DNA of 64,000 bases from Tridacna crocea. Its lineage: Eukaryota > Mollusca > Bivalvia > Cardiida > Cardiidae. The position numbers and the translations under genes were made by a program. The first letter of the stretch is position 1. Every line of letters begins with the position of its first letter. The DNA is taken from the NCBI GenBank assembly GCA_943736015.1, contig OX031057.1, positions 39,270,501 to 39,334,500 of the forward strand, given 5' to 3'. The notes beneath the pieces were generated by a model. The model was not told the DNA's origin. It worked only from the letters and a program-made list of their open reading frames with translations, and ran no database searches. Shown here one piece after another: positions 23,062 to 33,887 of the stretch.

Positions 23062-23885
23062 TTTACTGATATGTCAAATCTCTATGAATTTTAGGAAAAA
23101 CAGAAAGAAATCTCACAATTTTAGCCCTGGTATTGAGAATCACCTTGGTAACTGAGTGAACCAGCGGATCACCAGTGTCAATCTGTGCAACAGTCATCAC
23201 TGTCTTATGAAGAAAAGGTCGAACGGTCGGTCTTGTCTTCAGTAGAGGTATAAAACTTATTGTTTTGTGAATGATAGCTTGTGAAAAGTTACAATATTGT
23301 CAGATGCTACTTTTGCTGCCAAATAAAAAAGTTTGGTAGTATCAGTCAATTGGTCATGTGATGAAAATTTTGTCACATGATCATTATTTTGATATGTAAT
23401 TAGGTTTCCTAATTTACATTCGTTTTTTGCCTAAAAGATGACAGTGGATATGCTCTTACATAAGCAGAAGACATACTGCATATTAAGTTACCACGGACTA
23501 ACTGATGCATTAGCAGATATCAACATTTTAGACTTGTACAAATTGTGAATATTTGTTGATGGTGAATATGGCACTAATGATGAGATATATTCCCTGAAGA
23601 GAAGAAAACATTGTGTAAAAAGGAGATAGTGCTTGTCAGCCTGTAGATAAAAGCGACTATGAAATTGTCATGAGTAGGAGCTATATAATCCACTTTTATT
23701 TTTTGGCATTCTTTTTCTGAAGTTCCATTTGTATATACATAGTTATTATATACATTTGTGACTCCTTGGACAAAGCTTTTCACTGGCTATCAGACTTTTC
23801 GTAAAAGTTGGGTAAAGAACATACCTTTTTTTCTTTACTCATCTTCCATGAAACCTTTAACAAAGAAAAATTCAGAATGCCCTAA
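23062..23885. repeat. segmental duplication, copy 1
   Basis: 23062-23490 and 23718-23885 match copy 2 at high identity (my estimate over 90% in the first block). The gap holds a MITE relic found only here. On the minus strand a frame of about 130 codons is open. Confidence 0.8.
23508..23640 (+). mobile_element. MITE-A relic
   Basis: CAACATTTTAGACTTGTAC and GAAAACATTGTGTAAAAAGG remain; inside copy 1 of the segmental duplication and absent from copy 2. Confidence 0.45.
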
Positions 23886-23897
23886 AGGTTTAACTAT

Positions 23898-24126
23898 TCA
23901 ACTCTTTTACCACATGACAAAACTTTAGACTGGTTCAAATTGAAAGCATTTGCAGACAACAATATCAAAATGACTGAAAATTTGAAATTTGTTTTGGAAG
24001 GGTAGAAAACATTGTGGGAAAAGGAGAAAATGCTGGTTACCAGCATTTTCTCCTTTTCCCACAATGGTTTCTGAAGGCTTCATTCTAAGGATCTTTAAAA
24101 GTCGGGATTGTGTGGTAAAGGGTTAA
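23898..24126 (+). mobile_element. MITE-A
   Basis: Complete; perfect core apart from a right arm AATGGTTT. Confidence 0.9.
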
Positions 24127-24256
24127 TACATTTTTATGACACACATGTTTTGTAAATTGAATGTAGCGCTTTACACAAAAAATTTTAGGCTTGTATTAAC
24201 TAGAAGAATTTTCAGAAAACAAGTCCGATAGAATTTAAATATAAGTTTTGCTTTAG

Positions 24257-24491
24257 TTAAAACTCATTACCAAACAACAACATTTTAGGCTTGTCCAAAT
24301 CCAAAGCATTTGCAGACGACAAAATGAAAGTGACTGAAAATTTGAAATTTTTATTTGTATTGAAGGGTAGAAAACATTGTGGGTAAAGGAGAAAATACTG
24401 GTTACCAGCATTTTCTCCTTTTCCCCCAGTGTTTTCTAAAGGCTTCTTTCTCAGGGGCGTCAAAAGTAGGGATTGTGTGGTAATGGGTTAA
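24257..24491 (+). mobile_element. MITE-A
   Basis: Complete; ends in the GTGGTAATGGGTTAA variant. Confidence 0.9.
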
Positions 24492-24755
24492 CGGGGGCTT
24501 GATGCTCGATACCATGCAAGTCGCCACACATGGATCCATAATGTCCATTTTGTCTGACAGTCGACTGATCCTGAGGTACATTGGTCCTTGGGAATGCAGA
24601 ATATTGATTAAAAGCAAAATGTTTTGCTTAGAGTGTGCAAGCTGACATGGGTCTGTACTTTCTGCAGATGCATTTAGCCCTCTTTTCACAAAGCATGATT
24701 CATGTGTTGTTGTTTTAAATTGGTAGAAACATTTGGTAATGTTTTATTCCTCTTA

Positions 24756-24848
24756 GACCTTTTACCACACAATGATCACTTTTGACGCCCCTGAGGTCTG
24801 CAAATGCTTTCAATTTGGACCAGTCGTTAAATTTGTCGTTTGGTAAAG
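24756..24848 (-). mobile_element. MITE-A, hairpin deleted (about 93 bp)
   Basis: TTTTACCACACAATG..CGCCCCTGAG is joined directly to GTCTGCAAATGCTTTC; the whole palindrome is missing. Confidence 0.75.
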
Positions 24849-25044
24849 GACAAGTCGAAATTGAAAAAATTTCCAGACAATAAAATAAATCTGAATCAAA
24901 AATTGAATTTTGAATTGGAAAGGGTAGAAAACATTGTGCAAAAAGGAGAAAATGCTGGTTGCATTTTCTCCTTTTCACACAATGTTTTCAAAAGGCTTCT
25001 ATCATAGGGGTGTTAAAAGTTGGGATTGTGTGGTAAAGGGTTAA
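24849..25044 (+). mobile_element. MITE-A
   Basis: Abuts the previous copy. Left end truncated; hairpin shortened at the centre (GCTGGTTGCATT). Confidence 0.75.
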
Positions 25045-25095
25045 GACAAATTCCAGCATTTGAGGCATACTAGTATTTAATACATGTATGGCTGT

Positions 25096-25470
25096 TGCCA
25101 AGCCCTGGTAGCTTAGTTGAGCTCAGGACTTGAAAACAGGAGGTCCAGGGTTCGATCCCTGGGCCTGCCCGGGTGGCTCAGTGGTGAGCGTGTTGGACTC
25201 ATGACCTGGTGGTTTTGAGTTCGATACCCGGTTGAGGCGAACTTTCTTACCGGCGTATTTTCGCCTCGCACCTCTGCTGAAGCATGTGAGAAAAGTAGTT
25301 GGTGGCTTTGGAAAGGAAGTTTTGTTAGAACTGGTGTGAGAAAGCTAGGAAACACATGTGCGTCACCGACTGCCATGATATGACCTTAGCTGTTAAAGTG
25401 GCGTTAAAGCCCAGTACAACCAACAACAACAGCGATCCCTGGCGTGGCCAATTTCTTTCCAAGGATTAAT
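25096..25470 (+). mobile_element. older tRNA-derived SINE, split by another SINE
   Basis: GGTAGCTTAGTTGAGCTCAG (A-box-like) and GGGTTCGATCCCTGG (B-box-like) precede the insertion at 25163; the host resumes after 25442 with CGTGGCCAATTTC. Confidence 0.6.
25163..25432 (+). mobile_element. tRNA-derived SINE with 10-bp target duplication
   Basis: GGTGGCTCAGTGGTGAGCGT and GAGTTCGATACCCGG are tRNA-like A and B boxes; the tail reads GTGGCGTTAAAGCCCAGTAC then CAACAACAACAACA. CGATCCCTGG is duplicated at 25153-25162 and 25433-25442. Confidence 0.85.
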
Positions 25471-25674
25471 GATAGTCACTGCAACAGAATTCGTTCTTCT
25501 CTCACCACTGATCATTGTTTTGATGATGGTTGTGTGGGATAGTACCCAGTTGTTTGGAAAGAATATTGTGCTGAGTACTGGTTGCAGAAACTCTAGGAAA
25601 GCACAGATGGTGTACTGCCCACTGTGATACAACTGAAATTATGTTGAAAACCGCTTTGAACACCATTCAATCAA

Positions 25675-25838
25675 TATGTCTGCAGGTGCTTTCAAGCGAG
25701 GCAAGTTTAAAATTTTGTTGTCTTAAAAGAGTTAAAGACAAGTTTGACCATTTAGGAAACATTTACATATGTATTTTATAATCTGCAGATGCTTTCAGTG
25801 TGCCAAATACCAAATTTTATTGTCTATTAAAGAGTTGA
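25675..25838 (-). mobile_element. MITE-A right-end fragments (two)
   Basis: TGTCTGCAGGTGCTTTCAA..AGAGTTAAAG at 25675-25737 and ATCTGCAGATGCTTTCAG..AGAGTTGAA at 25770-25838. Confidence 0.5.
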
Positions 25839-25898
25839 ATTAGGCAGTGCATATACTAGGTAGGGCTTTGTTTCAGCATTAGCCTATAGTTAAGGTGT

Positions 25899-26075
25899 TT
25901 AACCCATTACCACACAATCCCTACTTTTGACAACCCTGAGAAAGAAGCGTATAGAAAAAATTGTTTTCTACCATTCACAAAACAAATTGTAAATTTTCAG
26001 TCACTTTTATATTGTCTTCTGCAAATGCTTTCAACATGGGCAAGCCTAAAATATTGTCATTTGGTAAAGAGTTAA
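25899..26075 (-). mobile_element. MITE-A, hairpin deleted
   Basis: TTAA to TTAA (GGTAAAGAGTTAA) with good flanks; the core collapses to AAAAATTGTTTTCTACC. Confidence 0.8.
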
Positions 26076-26244
26076 GGTATTTAGGAAAAAATAAAACTGA
26101 AGTAACTGTAAACAAATGAACCAGATTCATTTGTTTACATATGCTTGCTCATGTTGTATCATGACATGGTTTCTCAAAATTTAGAAAACAAAGTTTAACA
26201 ACTTTTTGTAACATATCTGTTTATGCTACATTATATATTTAACT

Positions 26245-27335
26245 TTTACTGACATCAAATCTATTGAATTTTAGGAAAAACAGAAAGGAATCTCACAATT
26301 TTAGCCCTGGTATTGAGATCACCTTGGTAACTGAGTGAACCAGCGGATCACCAGTGTCATTCTGTGCAACAGTCATCACTGTCTTATGAAGAAAAGGTCG
26401 AACAGTCGGTCTTGTCTTCAGTAGAGGTATAAAACTTATTGTTTTGTGAATGATAGCTTGTGAAAAGTTACAATATTGTCAGATGCTACTTTTGCTGCCA
26501 AATTAAAGTTTGGTAGTATCAGTCAAATAGTCATGTGATGAAAATTTTGTCACATGATCATAATATTGATTATTAGGTTTCCCACTTCACATCCATTTTT
26601 TGCCTGAAAGGTGATGGTGGATATGTCTTTACTCAAGCAGAGAACATACTGTTTTCTATTTCTTTATTATAATAAGCCAACATTTTTTTTTCTTTTTCCT
26701 CAATGTATTCTTCTCTCCCTATAAAAATATGCCTAAATTTTTGCCACATGTGACCAGTTATCAAAGAATGCTTTCAGTGATTTCAAAATTTTGTCATATT
26801 GGAAAGTTTAAGAGGTTATCTATGGAACACTTAAGATTAGATACACATTTGAATACATATGTTTATGATCAACTTCTTGATTGACAAGTCATGTTTTTGA
26901 TATAAATACATAATTTATCCTTAGGCTTTATTCTATGCCAAAAATACTAACATATATATCACCAAATTGTTTGTTAAAACATTTCAAAAGAACAGTAAAG
27001 GTATATAGAGCAAAGCTGTAAAATCAACAAAAATTTTCGACATGCATGAGTCTCTAAGTTTCATTTGTATATACATAGGTATGTATGAGCCATGCTCTTT
27101 GAAAAGTGGGCTTTGCACATCTACAAATGTTTTGACCCAGGTCAGCCTACCCAATTCAAAAAGGATATTCAGTAAGCCCTTTTTTGCCAGAGCATGGCTT
27201 ATATACATATAAGTTACTGTTGGACAAGACTTTTCACTGGCTATCATAGTTAACTTTTTCTGAAAGTTGGGTTAAGAATACTCATGTATTCTGTACTTAA
27301 CTTCCATGGAAACTTTTTAAGAATATCAGAATACT
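26245..27335. repeat. segmental duplication, copy 2
   Basis: 26245-26658 and about 27055-27335 match copy 1. One-base and two-base differences shift the long minus-strand frame. A 114-bp repeat (27087-27200) is inserted only in this copy. Confidence 0.8.
27087..27200. mobile_element. 114-bp repeat with GAGCCATGCTCT inverted ends
   Basis: GAGCCATGCTCTTTGAAAAG to GCCAGAGCATGGCT. Truncated relatives at 10390-10520, 24520-24700, 38290-38404 with 38917-38940, 43336-43390 and 46545-46690 share the ..CAGAGCATGRCT end. Confidence 0.65.
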
Positions 27336-27572
27336 AAGAAAGTATGGATTATTTTATGTATGGATGTGACATACAGTGGGTCTTGTGTTGTGTTAGAATT
27401 TCTATGTACATGTACATTGTGAGATTATTTTGTGATGTACTTTGCCATCTATATAATGTAATATATAAAACTGGTATATATTACGTCATATAGATTGTGA
27501 ACTTAGCTGAGTTCATATTTCCCTCTACAAACAGTAAACACTGTGATCTGAAATAAACACACAGCCATTATT

Positions 27573-27801
27573 TTAACCCTTTCCCAAACAAACCCTGGTT
27601 TTTACGGGTTTGGGATAGTAGGCTTTTGAAAACATTGTGGGAAAAGGAGAAAATGCTGGTAACCAGCATTTTCTCCTTTTCCCACAATGTTTTCTACCCT
27701 ATCATAGACCGAAATTATCTTTTCAGCAAGAGTTGAATGGTCGTCTGCAAATGCTTTCACTTTGGTCTAGTCCAAAAGTTTGTCGTTTGGGAAAGGGTTA
27801 A
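27573..27801 (-). mobile_element. MITE-D
   Basis: TTAACCCTTTCCCAAACA end, CCTGGTTTTTACGGG flank, A-type hairpin (GGTAACC), and GTTTGGGAAAGGGTTAA. Differs from A mainly at its ends. Confidence 0.9.
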
Positions 27802-28025
27802 ATCTTTACCAAAAGACAGAATTTTAGACTGGTCGAAATTGAGAGCATTTGCAGATGAAAAAATTGATGTGACACAAAAATCAAAATTTGACTATGGAAG
27901 AGATGAAAACTTTGTGGGAAAAGGAGAAAATGCTGGTTACCAGCATTTTCTCCTTTTCCCACAGTGTTTTCAGAAGGCTTCTCCCTCGGGGACGTTAAAA
28001 GACAAGATTGTTTGGTAAAAGGTCA
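27798..28025 (+). mobile_element. MITE-A
   Basis: Shares TTAA with the preceding D copy, opposite orientation. Complete; GGTTACC. Confidence 0.85.
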
Positions 28026-28352
28026 ACACTTGACTTTGGAACGTGAGCAACATTGCCAAGACACGCTGGTCTGCACATCTCTACCACTTTTCACCACACT
28101 TTTGTTCGTCCAACTGGCTAAATAATCATCATCAAATTTTTTATCAGCAAACAAGAAATTTTTCCAACACCTTTTTACTGTGCAACTATTTTTTTTTTTT
28201 CAAGCACCAAGCAACTCGTTCTCTGGTGTTCTCATCCTTAACATGCAGTACCTCCCTGACAGATTGTTTTTTGTATACTAGATTATGTAAACTGCGCTGC
28301 ATAGACCCAAGAAAACCTTGTGTAACTTTATTAAATTGTCCAGTGATTTCCT

Positions 28353-28560
28353 TTAACCCATTACCACACAATCCCTACTTTTGACGCCCCTGAGAAAGAA
28401 GCCTTTTGAAAACACTGGTAACCAGCATTTTCTCCTTTCCCCACAGTGTTTTTTACCCTTCAGAGAACAAATTTCATTTTTTCAATCACCTTTATTTTGT
28501 AGTCTGCAAATGCTTTCAATTTGAACCAGCCTAAAATTTTGTCGTGTGGTAAAGAGTTAA
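28353..28560 (-). mobile_element. MITE-A
   Basis: Both ends complete; the left hairpin arm is shortened (AACACTGGTAACCAG). Confidence 0.85.
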
Positions 28561-29134
28561 AATAAGTCATCTGTTTGAATGATTCTTTTTAGAATATTTT
28601 CACCACTATCTGTCATATTTTATGGTTTCACAGTATTAGGCTTGTTTCCAGTGTCACCCCTTTCATGCTAACACTATAGAAAAAATCTGCAACAACTTAT
28701 TTCAAGCCTGTCTGAAACATTTGTAGCTTTCAAACCACTTTCTATTGGATCTACATGCTTTTTAAGAACATAAGACAGTAGCTGTTTACTGTGCTTTCTT
28801 GGCATAATATTATGTGTCATTATTGTAGAACTTACGAAAGCTGACATTTTGTGAAATCTCTGTTATTACTGAAGACATTTACTTCAAACTCGGATAATTT
28901 GTTAACTGTCAAAAGAGGAACCTAAACAACAAAGGCTGGTAACTACCAAAGTACTTTTGATGCAGTTATGCCCCTTTCAGCCCTTCTATTTTTTTTTTAT
29001 GAAAATCAAGTCCTTACAGCCGAGCCTTGGCATCCACATATGGTGCTCTTGTACAAATTGGTAGAAGTGCTTCAGATTAAATGATTTGAATCTATATTCC
29101 ACCTTTTTGACTTTGCTCTAAAATCTGCCTGTTT
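28561..29134. other. stretch without a gene
   Basis: No repeat, exon or motif recognised. Confidence 0.5.
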
Positions 29135-29431
29135 TTAACCCTTAACCAAACAATCCCTTGTTTTAATGACCCTGAGAAAGTATCCTTTTGATAACATTGA
29201 GGGAAAAGGAGAAAATGCTGGTTTCCAAACAATCCATTGTTTTGATGGCTCTAAGAAAGTATGCTTTTGAAAACAATAAGGGAAAAGGAGAAAATGCTCG
29301 TAACCAGCATTTTCCCCACAAAGTTTTTTATCCTTATTAAGGACAGAAATCAACACCATAGCAACATAAATTTGCTGCTAATGCTTTGAGTTTGGTCCAG
29401 TCTAAAATTTTGATGTTTGGTAAAGTGTTAA
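29135..29431 (-). mobile_element. MITE-A with duplicated left arm
   Basis: A roughly 79-bp piece from CCAAACAATCC to GAAAATGCTSG is present twice in tandem, so the element is about 297 bp with two left arms and one right arm. Confidence 0.8.
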
Positions 29432-29522
29432 GATATTTGTCAATTTCTAACAATATGTCCAAAATCTATCAAGAAAATGGGTCGAAATTCACATGGAACA
29501 AAAAGTTAAATATACTTCATTA

Positions 29523-29665
29523 TTAACCCTTTATTCAAGTTTCAACTGCCTTGAAAGTAATTTTTTTCAAACATGGAGAAAAGGAGAAAATGTTGGTACA
29601 TATACATGTATCAGAATTTTCTTCTTTTCCCTCAAGGGTTTTTTATCTTATGAAAGACAAACCCC
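29523..29665 (-). mobile_element. MITE-A, truncated
   Basis: TTAACCCTTTATTCAAG start and diverged hairpin; right end replaced by the next copy. Confidence 0.6.
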
Positions 29666-29895
29666 TTAACCCATTACCACACATTCTATACGTTTGACGC
29701 TCCTGGAAAAGAAGGCTTTTTGAAAACATTGTCGGAAAAGGAGAAAATGCTGGTAACCAGCATTTTTTCTTTTTCCCACAATATTTTCTACCCTTCACAA
29801 AACAAATTTTTAAATTTTAGTCATTTTCATATTGTCGTCTTCAAATGCTTTTGATTTGGACAAGTCTAAAATAATGCCATCTGGTAATGAGTTAA
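29666..29895 (-). mobile_element. MITE-A
   Basis: Complete; TTAACCCATTACCACACATT to GGTAATGAGTTAA. Confidence 0.9.
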
Positions 29896-29907
29896 CATTG
29901 ATTTCAT

Positions 29908-29976
29908 ATGGTATGTTATCTGAAAATGCTTTCAACCTGGTAAGGTCTAAAATTCTGTTGTTTTGTAAAGGGTTAA
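29908..29976 (-). mobile_element. MITE-A right-end fragment
   Basis: ATCTGAAAATGCTTTCAACC to TTTGTAAAGGGTTAA only. Confidence 0.55.
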
Positions 29977-30042
29977 ACAAAATTATCATTCACCTTGAAA
30001 AATCCACAAGGTATACACTTGCTCTATTCTAACCATCATTAG

Positions 30043-30900
30043 GGTACCTGCTTGAGCTACAGATTGTTGGTGCCAGAAGACGGCTATTTCTTTTGAAGTT
30101 TTGTAACGGGTAAGATTATTTGTTCGTTAATTTGGTCTCAAAATCTTCACAAAAAAACAAAAATCCTTGTTGTAATATGGGTAGTAGGCCTTGGAGAAAG
30201 TGGTAATGAAATGAGAAAATGCTGGTAAATAGGATTTCCTACATTATCACGCACAAATTTCACTATTTAAAACACAGTTTCTCTTGTCTGTAAATGCTTT
30301 CAATTTGGACAAGTGAATGATATCAACCAAAGGTACAGAGTGGAACACCATTTCAAACATGAGGTCTTCCATATACCAATGAATCAGTTCCAGGAGCTCC
30401 TTTTACTGGCACTTTGCATAACACATTCCAAGCTATTGGCTGTTCTACCTTGGATACCTACAGGTTTGTACTATTGGCTTGAAAGTTTGCTTAGCAGGAT
30501 AAGGTTCAAGCCTTTCAGGATGCCCCTCTCTTAACTCTTTCACAAACAATCCCTGGTTTTTATGACCCAGAGGTGGAAGCCTTTTGAAAATGTTGTGGGA
30601 AAAGGAGAAAATGCTGGTAACCAGCATTTTCTCCTTTACCCACAATAATTTCTACCCTGCTGGAAACGAATTTCAGCTGATGAATTTTGTTTGTCTGCAA
30701 TTGCTTTTAAGTTGCACCAGTCTAAAATTTTGTTGTTTGGTAAAGGGTTAAGAAAGAGTTTAGCTGAGTTGAGATCCCATCACACAAGCCCAAGATTACA
30801 AGTTGTGTGTCTACAACCTGGAATTTTATCTCTAACAAATGACCCTTTGTATTTTCTGCCCTCGACACTAAGAAAGTTTCAGAACTATACAGGAAAATGA
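30043..30900 (+). CDS. possible exon chain of an unidentified gene
   Basis: Three open segments join in phase: 30043-30109 (YLLELQIVGARRRLFLLKF), about 30332-30471 (VFHIPMNQFQELLLLAL) and about 30767-30900 (PGILSLTNDPLYFLPS then TGA at 30898-30900). The first has a good acceptor and GTAAGA donor; the other borders are weak and a MITE lies between the last two. The final motif vaguely resembles the G.l.lT..LYF.P pattern of PH/GRAM-like segments such as those in BEACH proteins. Chance is a real alternative. Confidence 0.2.
30200..30315 (-). mobile_element. MITE-A relic
   Basis: GAGAAAATGCTGGTAAATAGG and TGTAAATGCTTTCAATTTGG persist. Confidence 0.45.
30531..30751 (-). mobile_element. MITE-A/D
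   Basis: Complete; CCTGGTTTTTATGACC flank resembles D, right end GGTAAAGGGTTAA resembles A. Confidence 0.85.
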
Positions 30901-30907
30901 ACTTTTA

Positions 30908-31347
30908 TTTCATGCTTACCGGTAGGATATTGAGAAATAGCAGTGAAAATATTTTTCGATCTTACACTGGTACAACCAGTGAAAATACCGATTTTCACGT
31001 TCTTGTTGCCTAGGTAAATTGCGCGTGCCTAACAACTGGATGGGAAATATGACGTCATATACCTTACATTTCTCGCGCTTGACGTAACATTGCTATGTGG
31101 GAGGGGTACGCCACGGGGAGTACGGGAAAAAAACTGTACTGAATTTTGACAAAGCTCCTTCCAGAAAGGGTTAAAAGCATAAGATAAATAGAATATTTGT
31201 TTTTTTCGGTGAAAGATCGAAATTTATTTCATCTCGTGAACACCATCAGTAATATTTTCACTTGTGGCTGCGCCACTCGTGAAAATATTACCGATGGTGT
31301 CCACTCGATGAAATAAATTTCGATCTTTCACCGAAAAAAACAAATAT
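30908..31347. mobile_element. 440-bp element with a 3' hairpin of about 66-bp arms
   Basis: GGATATTGAGAAATAGC at left, AAACAAATATCC at right. The 3' third (31193-31347) folds: GGTGAAAGATCGAAATTTAT pairs with its inverse around GGCTGCGCCAC. Second copy at 56869-57305. Confidence 0.8.
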
Positions 31348-31426
31348 CCTCTATGTCTCTTTTGTTGCACAGTATGTTCTTACCTTTGAAAGACAAACAG
31401 TATCACTTGACAAGCATTCTCTAGCT

Positions 31427-31784
31427 CTAGCTGATGAGAAAATCTTGGCCTTGTCCAGCTTGAAAAGATTTGCCGAAAGCAAATTACAGTTAAACCTGTG
31501 TTGGAGACCACCTGTATTAAGAGACTATCTACTTTAAGAGACCACCTGCTTCAAGAGACCACTGTTCTGATACAACAAGTTTTCTAACATTAACCTGATA
31601 TGAGTTGTATTTAAAGACCACCTGCTGTAAGAGACCAATTTCAGTACTTCCCTTGAGTGGTCTCTGAATACAGGTTGTACTGTACCTCACATTATTACAT
31701 TTGTGTATGAAAGGGTAGAAAACCATGCTTTCAAATGCCAATCGCAATGAGTGTTAAAACTTGGGACTGTTTAGTAAAGGTTAA
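31427..31784 (+). mobile_element. MITE-A host interrupted by another element
   Basis: Left flank (GATGAGAAAATCTTGGCC..GATTTGCCGAAAG) and right flank (GAAAGGGTAGAAAACC..TAGTAAAGGTTAA) are separated by the element at 31485-31684; the palindrome is lost. Confidence 0.55.
31485..31684. mobile_element. 200-bp repeat with TACAGTTAAACCTGT-type inverted ends
   Basis: Starts TACAGTTAAACCTGTGTTGG and ends ACAGGTTGTACTGTA. Interior repeats AAGAGACCACCTGC. I associate this repeat class with bivalve DNA; nested in a MITE relic. Confidence 0.6.
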
Positions 31785-31872
31785 GTGTGACTGATGGGTA
31801 TCAAACTTGGAACTTACGGAATATGAATCCTACATCCATGCCACTGATCCATGCAAGACCTCTCATTTAGAC

Positions 31873-31955
31873 AAGAGTTATTCCTTTGGCTCTGTAGAAC
31901 ATTGTAAAGCTCTGCTGGACTTTGTACAGAAGTTCTCTGTGGGAAGGCAGGAGTA
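31873..31955 (+). CDS. possible internal exon of an unidentified gene
   Basis: The frame SYSFGSVEHCKALLDFVQKF is open between a pyrimidine-rich acceptor (CCTCTCATTTAG) and a GTAAGC donor at 31956. Open sequence extends upstream without another acceptor. No family recognised; a 60-aa minus-strand frame also covers it. Confidence 0.2.
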
Positions 31956-32350
31956 AGCTTAGAGTGTTTTGTACAGTGCCTATCGTTATGCACCAAGACT
32001 GTATTTCAATAAACTGTGTAGACTTACACAAATTGTTTGGTATTGTATATGCAGGATGTTTCATGATACATGTTACACTTTCAACTAAGCCTTATGTAGG
32101 TTCGTTATAAAGATAATGAAGTAAAATTTATACCATTTGACAAGTTGAAGAATTAAGTTTTATCACATGCACACTTTGTGAGGTAGCATTGAACAGTAGA
32201 GGCAGCTTTTGCAACATTTACAGAAAGTGATTTTTGTAGCTCTTCACTTGAAGCAAAGGTTTATGCCAGCACTTTATAGTAAAGTATCTAGCACAATATG
32301 CAATGTGGTTTTAGCAGATGATTCAGCAGTAAACACAGAAAAAAGTGTAT

Positions 32351-32578
32351 TTAACTCATAACCAAATGACAAAATTTAAGGTCTGTCCAAATCGAAAGTA
32401 TTTGCAGACAAAATATTAAAAGTGTCTGAAAATTTGAAATTTGCTTGTGAAGGGTAGAAAACATTGTGGGAAAAGGAGAAAATGGTGGTTAGCAGCATTT
32501 TCTCCATTCCCCACAAAGTTTTTATAAGGCTTCTTTCACAGGGTCATCAGAAGTAGGGATTGTGTGGTAATGGGTTAA
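32351..32578 (+). mobile_element. MITE-A
   Basis: Complete; hairpin GGTGGTTAGCAGC slightly mismatched. Confidence 0.9.
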
Positions 32579-32870
32579 ATGGATTGAGAAGAAAGTTTGA
32601 ATCAAGAGTTACCTTGTAAACAACCCCCTTCACTTGCTGAACATAAAGTGCATTGTACTTTTTTTCTGTGAGGTTTTTTTATGAAGAGACGAAATTTCCT
32701 GCGACATTAAAATGAGCATCATTTTGAAGATTTGATGTAAATCTATGTATATTTCAAAACAATAGTACCCTTTATCATTCAATGTTGCCTCGAATACTGT
32801 GCATGTCATAATACTTGATTTTTTTAACTTCAAATGGTATAAATTGTAGCACCCTTATAAACTCCAAAGG

Positions 32871-33090
32871 GTCCTGCTTGGCACAATGGTAAAGTGTTTG
32901 ACCAATGACCTGGAGGTCCCAGCTTCGAGCCTCGCTGAATCCATTGGGTCTCTTTGGAAGTGTCCTTGGGCAAGACACTCTAGAGCCCAAGCCTAGTTCT
33001 GCTAACAACCTTGAAATACATGAATAATGTGAGCTGTTCCTGTAATAGTACCAAAATAATGTGAAAAGCGGCTTAAAACACATTTAATCA
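32871..33090 (+). mobile_element. tRNA-derived SINE
   Basis: TTGGCACAATGGTAAAGTGT and CAGCTTCGAGCCTCGC as box A and B relics, then GTGTCCTTGGGCAAGACACT, a conserved SINE core I know from several invertebrate SINEs, and a GCGGCTTAAAACAC tail. Confidence 0.7.
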
Positions 33091-33276
33091 GTTCTTTTAT
33101 AAACACTATACCTTATACATATTTGAAAATGTACGTAACATGTTTTATGAAACACCCTGTTCATACATACCATCATTTTTTTCCCCTAAGGTATGAGCTG
33201 GCATAAATTTATGCAAATACTGACAAACAAAGTCCATAACAAACAAACAAGTGAACAAATGCATGTCAGAAATAAG

Positions 33277-33361
33277 GGAACAGGCAGGATTTGAACCCTA
33301 GAATGCCCTGACGAAAGGCCAATACCTTAATCACTTAGTCAAAGAGATATCTCCCCAACGC
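33277..33361 (-). mobile_element. tRNA-like SINE head, minus strand
   Basis: Reverse complement reads TTGACTAAGTGATTAAGGTA..TCTAGGGTTCAAATCCTG, a tRNA-like head. A similar relic at 34045-34352 is split by the family-H MITE. Confidence 0.55.
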
Positions 33362-33432
33362 AGTTGTTAGGTATTGTATTTTGACCAGGACGCAGCCATG
33401 CATGAAGGAGTGGTTTCCCATAACACTCCCTC

Positions 33433-33661
33433 TTAACTCTTTACCAAACAACAAAATTTTAGACTGGTCCAAATTGAAAGCATTTGCAGACGACAAAATA
33501 AAAGTGACTGGAAATTTGAAATTTCTTTTAGGAAGGCAAGAAAACATTGTGGGAAAAGGAGAAAATGCTGGTTACCAGCATTTTCTCCTTTTCCCACAAT
33601 GTTTTCAGAAGGCTTCTTTCTCGGGGTCATTAAAAGTAGGGATTGTGTTTTAAAGAGTTAA
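33433..33661 (+). mobile_element. MITE-A
   Basis: Complete; perfect core. First of a head-to-tail pair sharing TTAA at 33658-33661. Confidence 0.9.
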
Positions 33662-33887
33662 CCCATTACCAAATGACAATATTGTAGACTGGTCCAAATT
33701 GAAAGCATTTGCAGACGACAAAACTAAAGTGACTGAAAATTTGAAATTTGTGTAGTGAAGGGTAGAAAACATTGTGGGGAAAGGACAAAAATGCTGGTTA
33801 CCAGCATTTTCTCCTTTTCCCACAATGTTTTCTAAAGGCTTCTTTCTCAGGGGCTTCAAAAGTAGGGATTGTGTGGTAATGGGTTAA
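33658..33887 (+). mobile_element. MITE-A
   Basis: Complete; second of the head-to-tail pair; ends GGTAATGGGTTAA. Confidence 0.9.

Noticed and set aside
25096-25235. Two apparent tRNA genes
   Set aside because: Stems do not close into proper cloverleaves, and both are heads of SINEs with a defined tail and target duplication.
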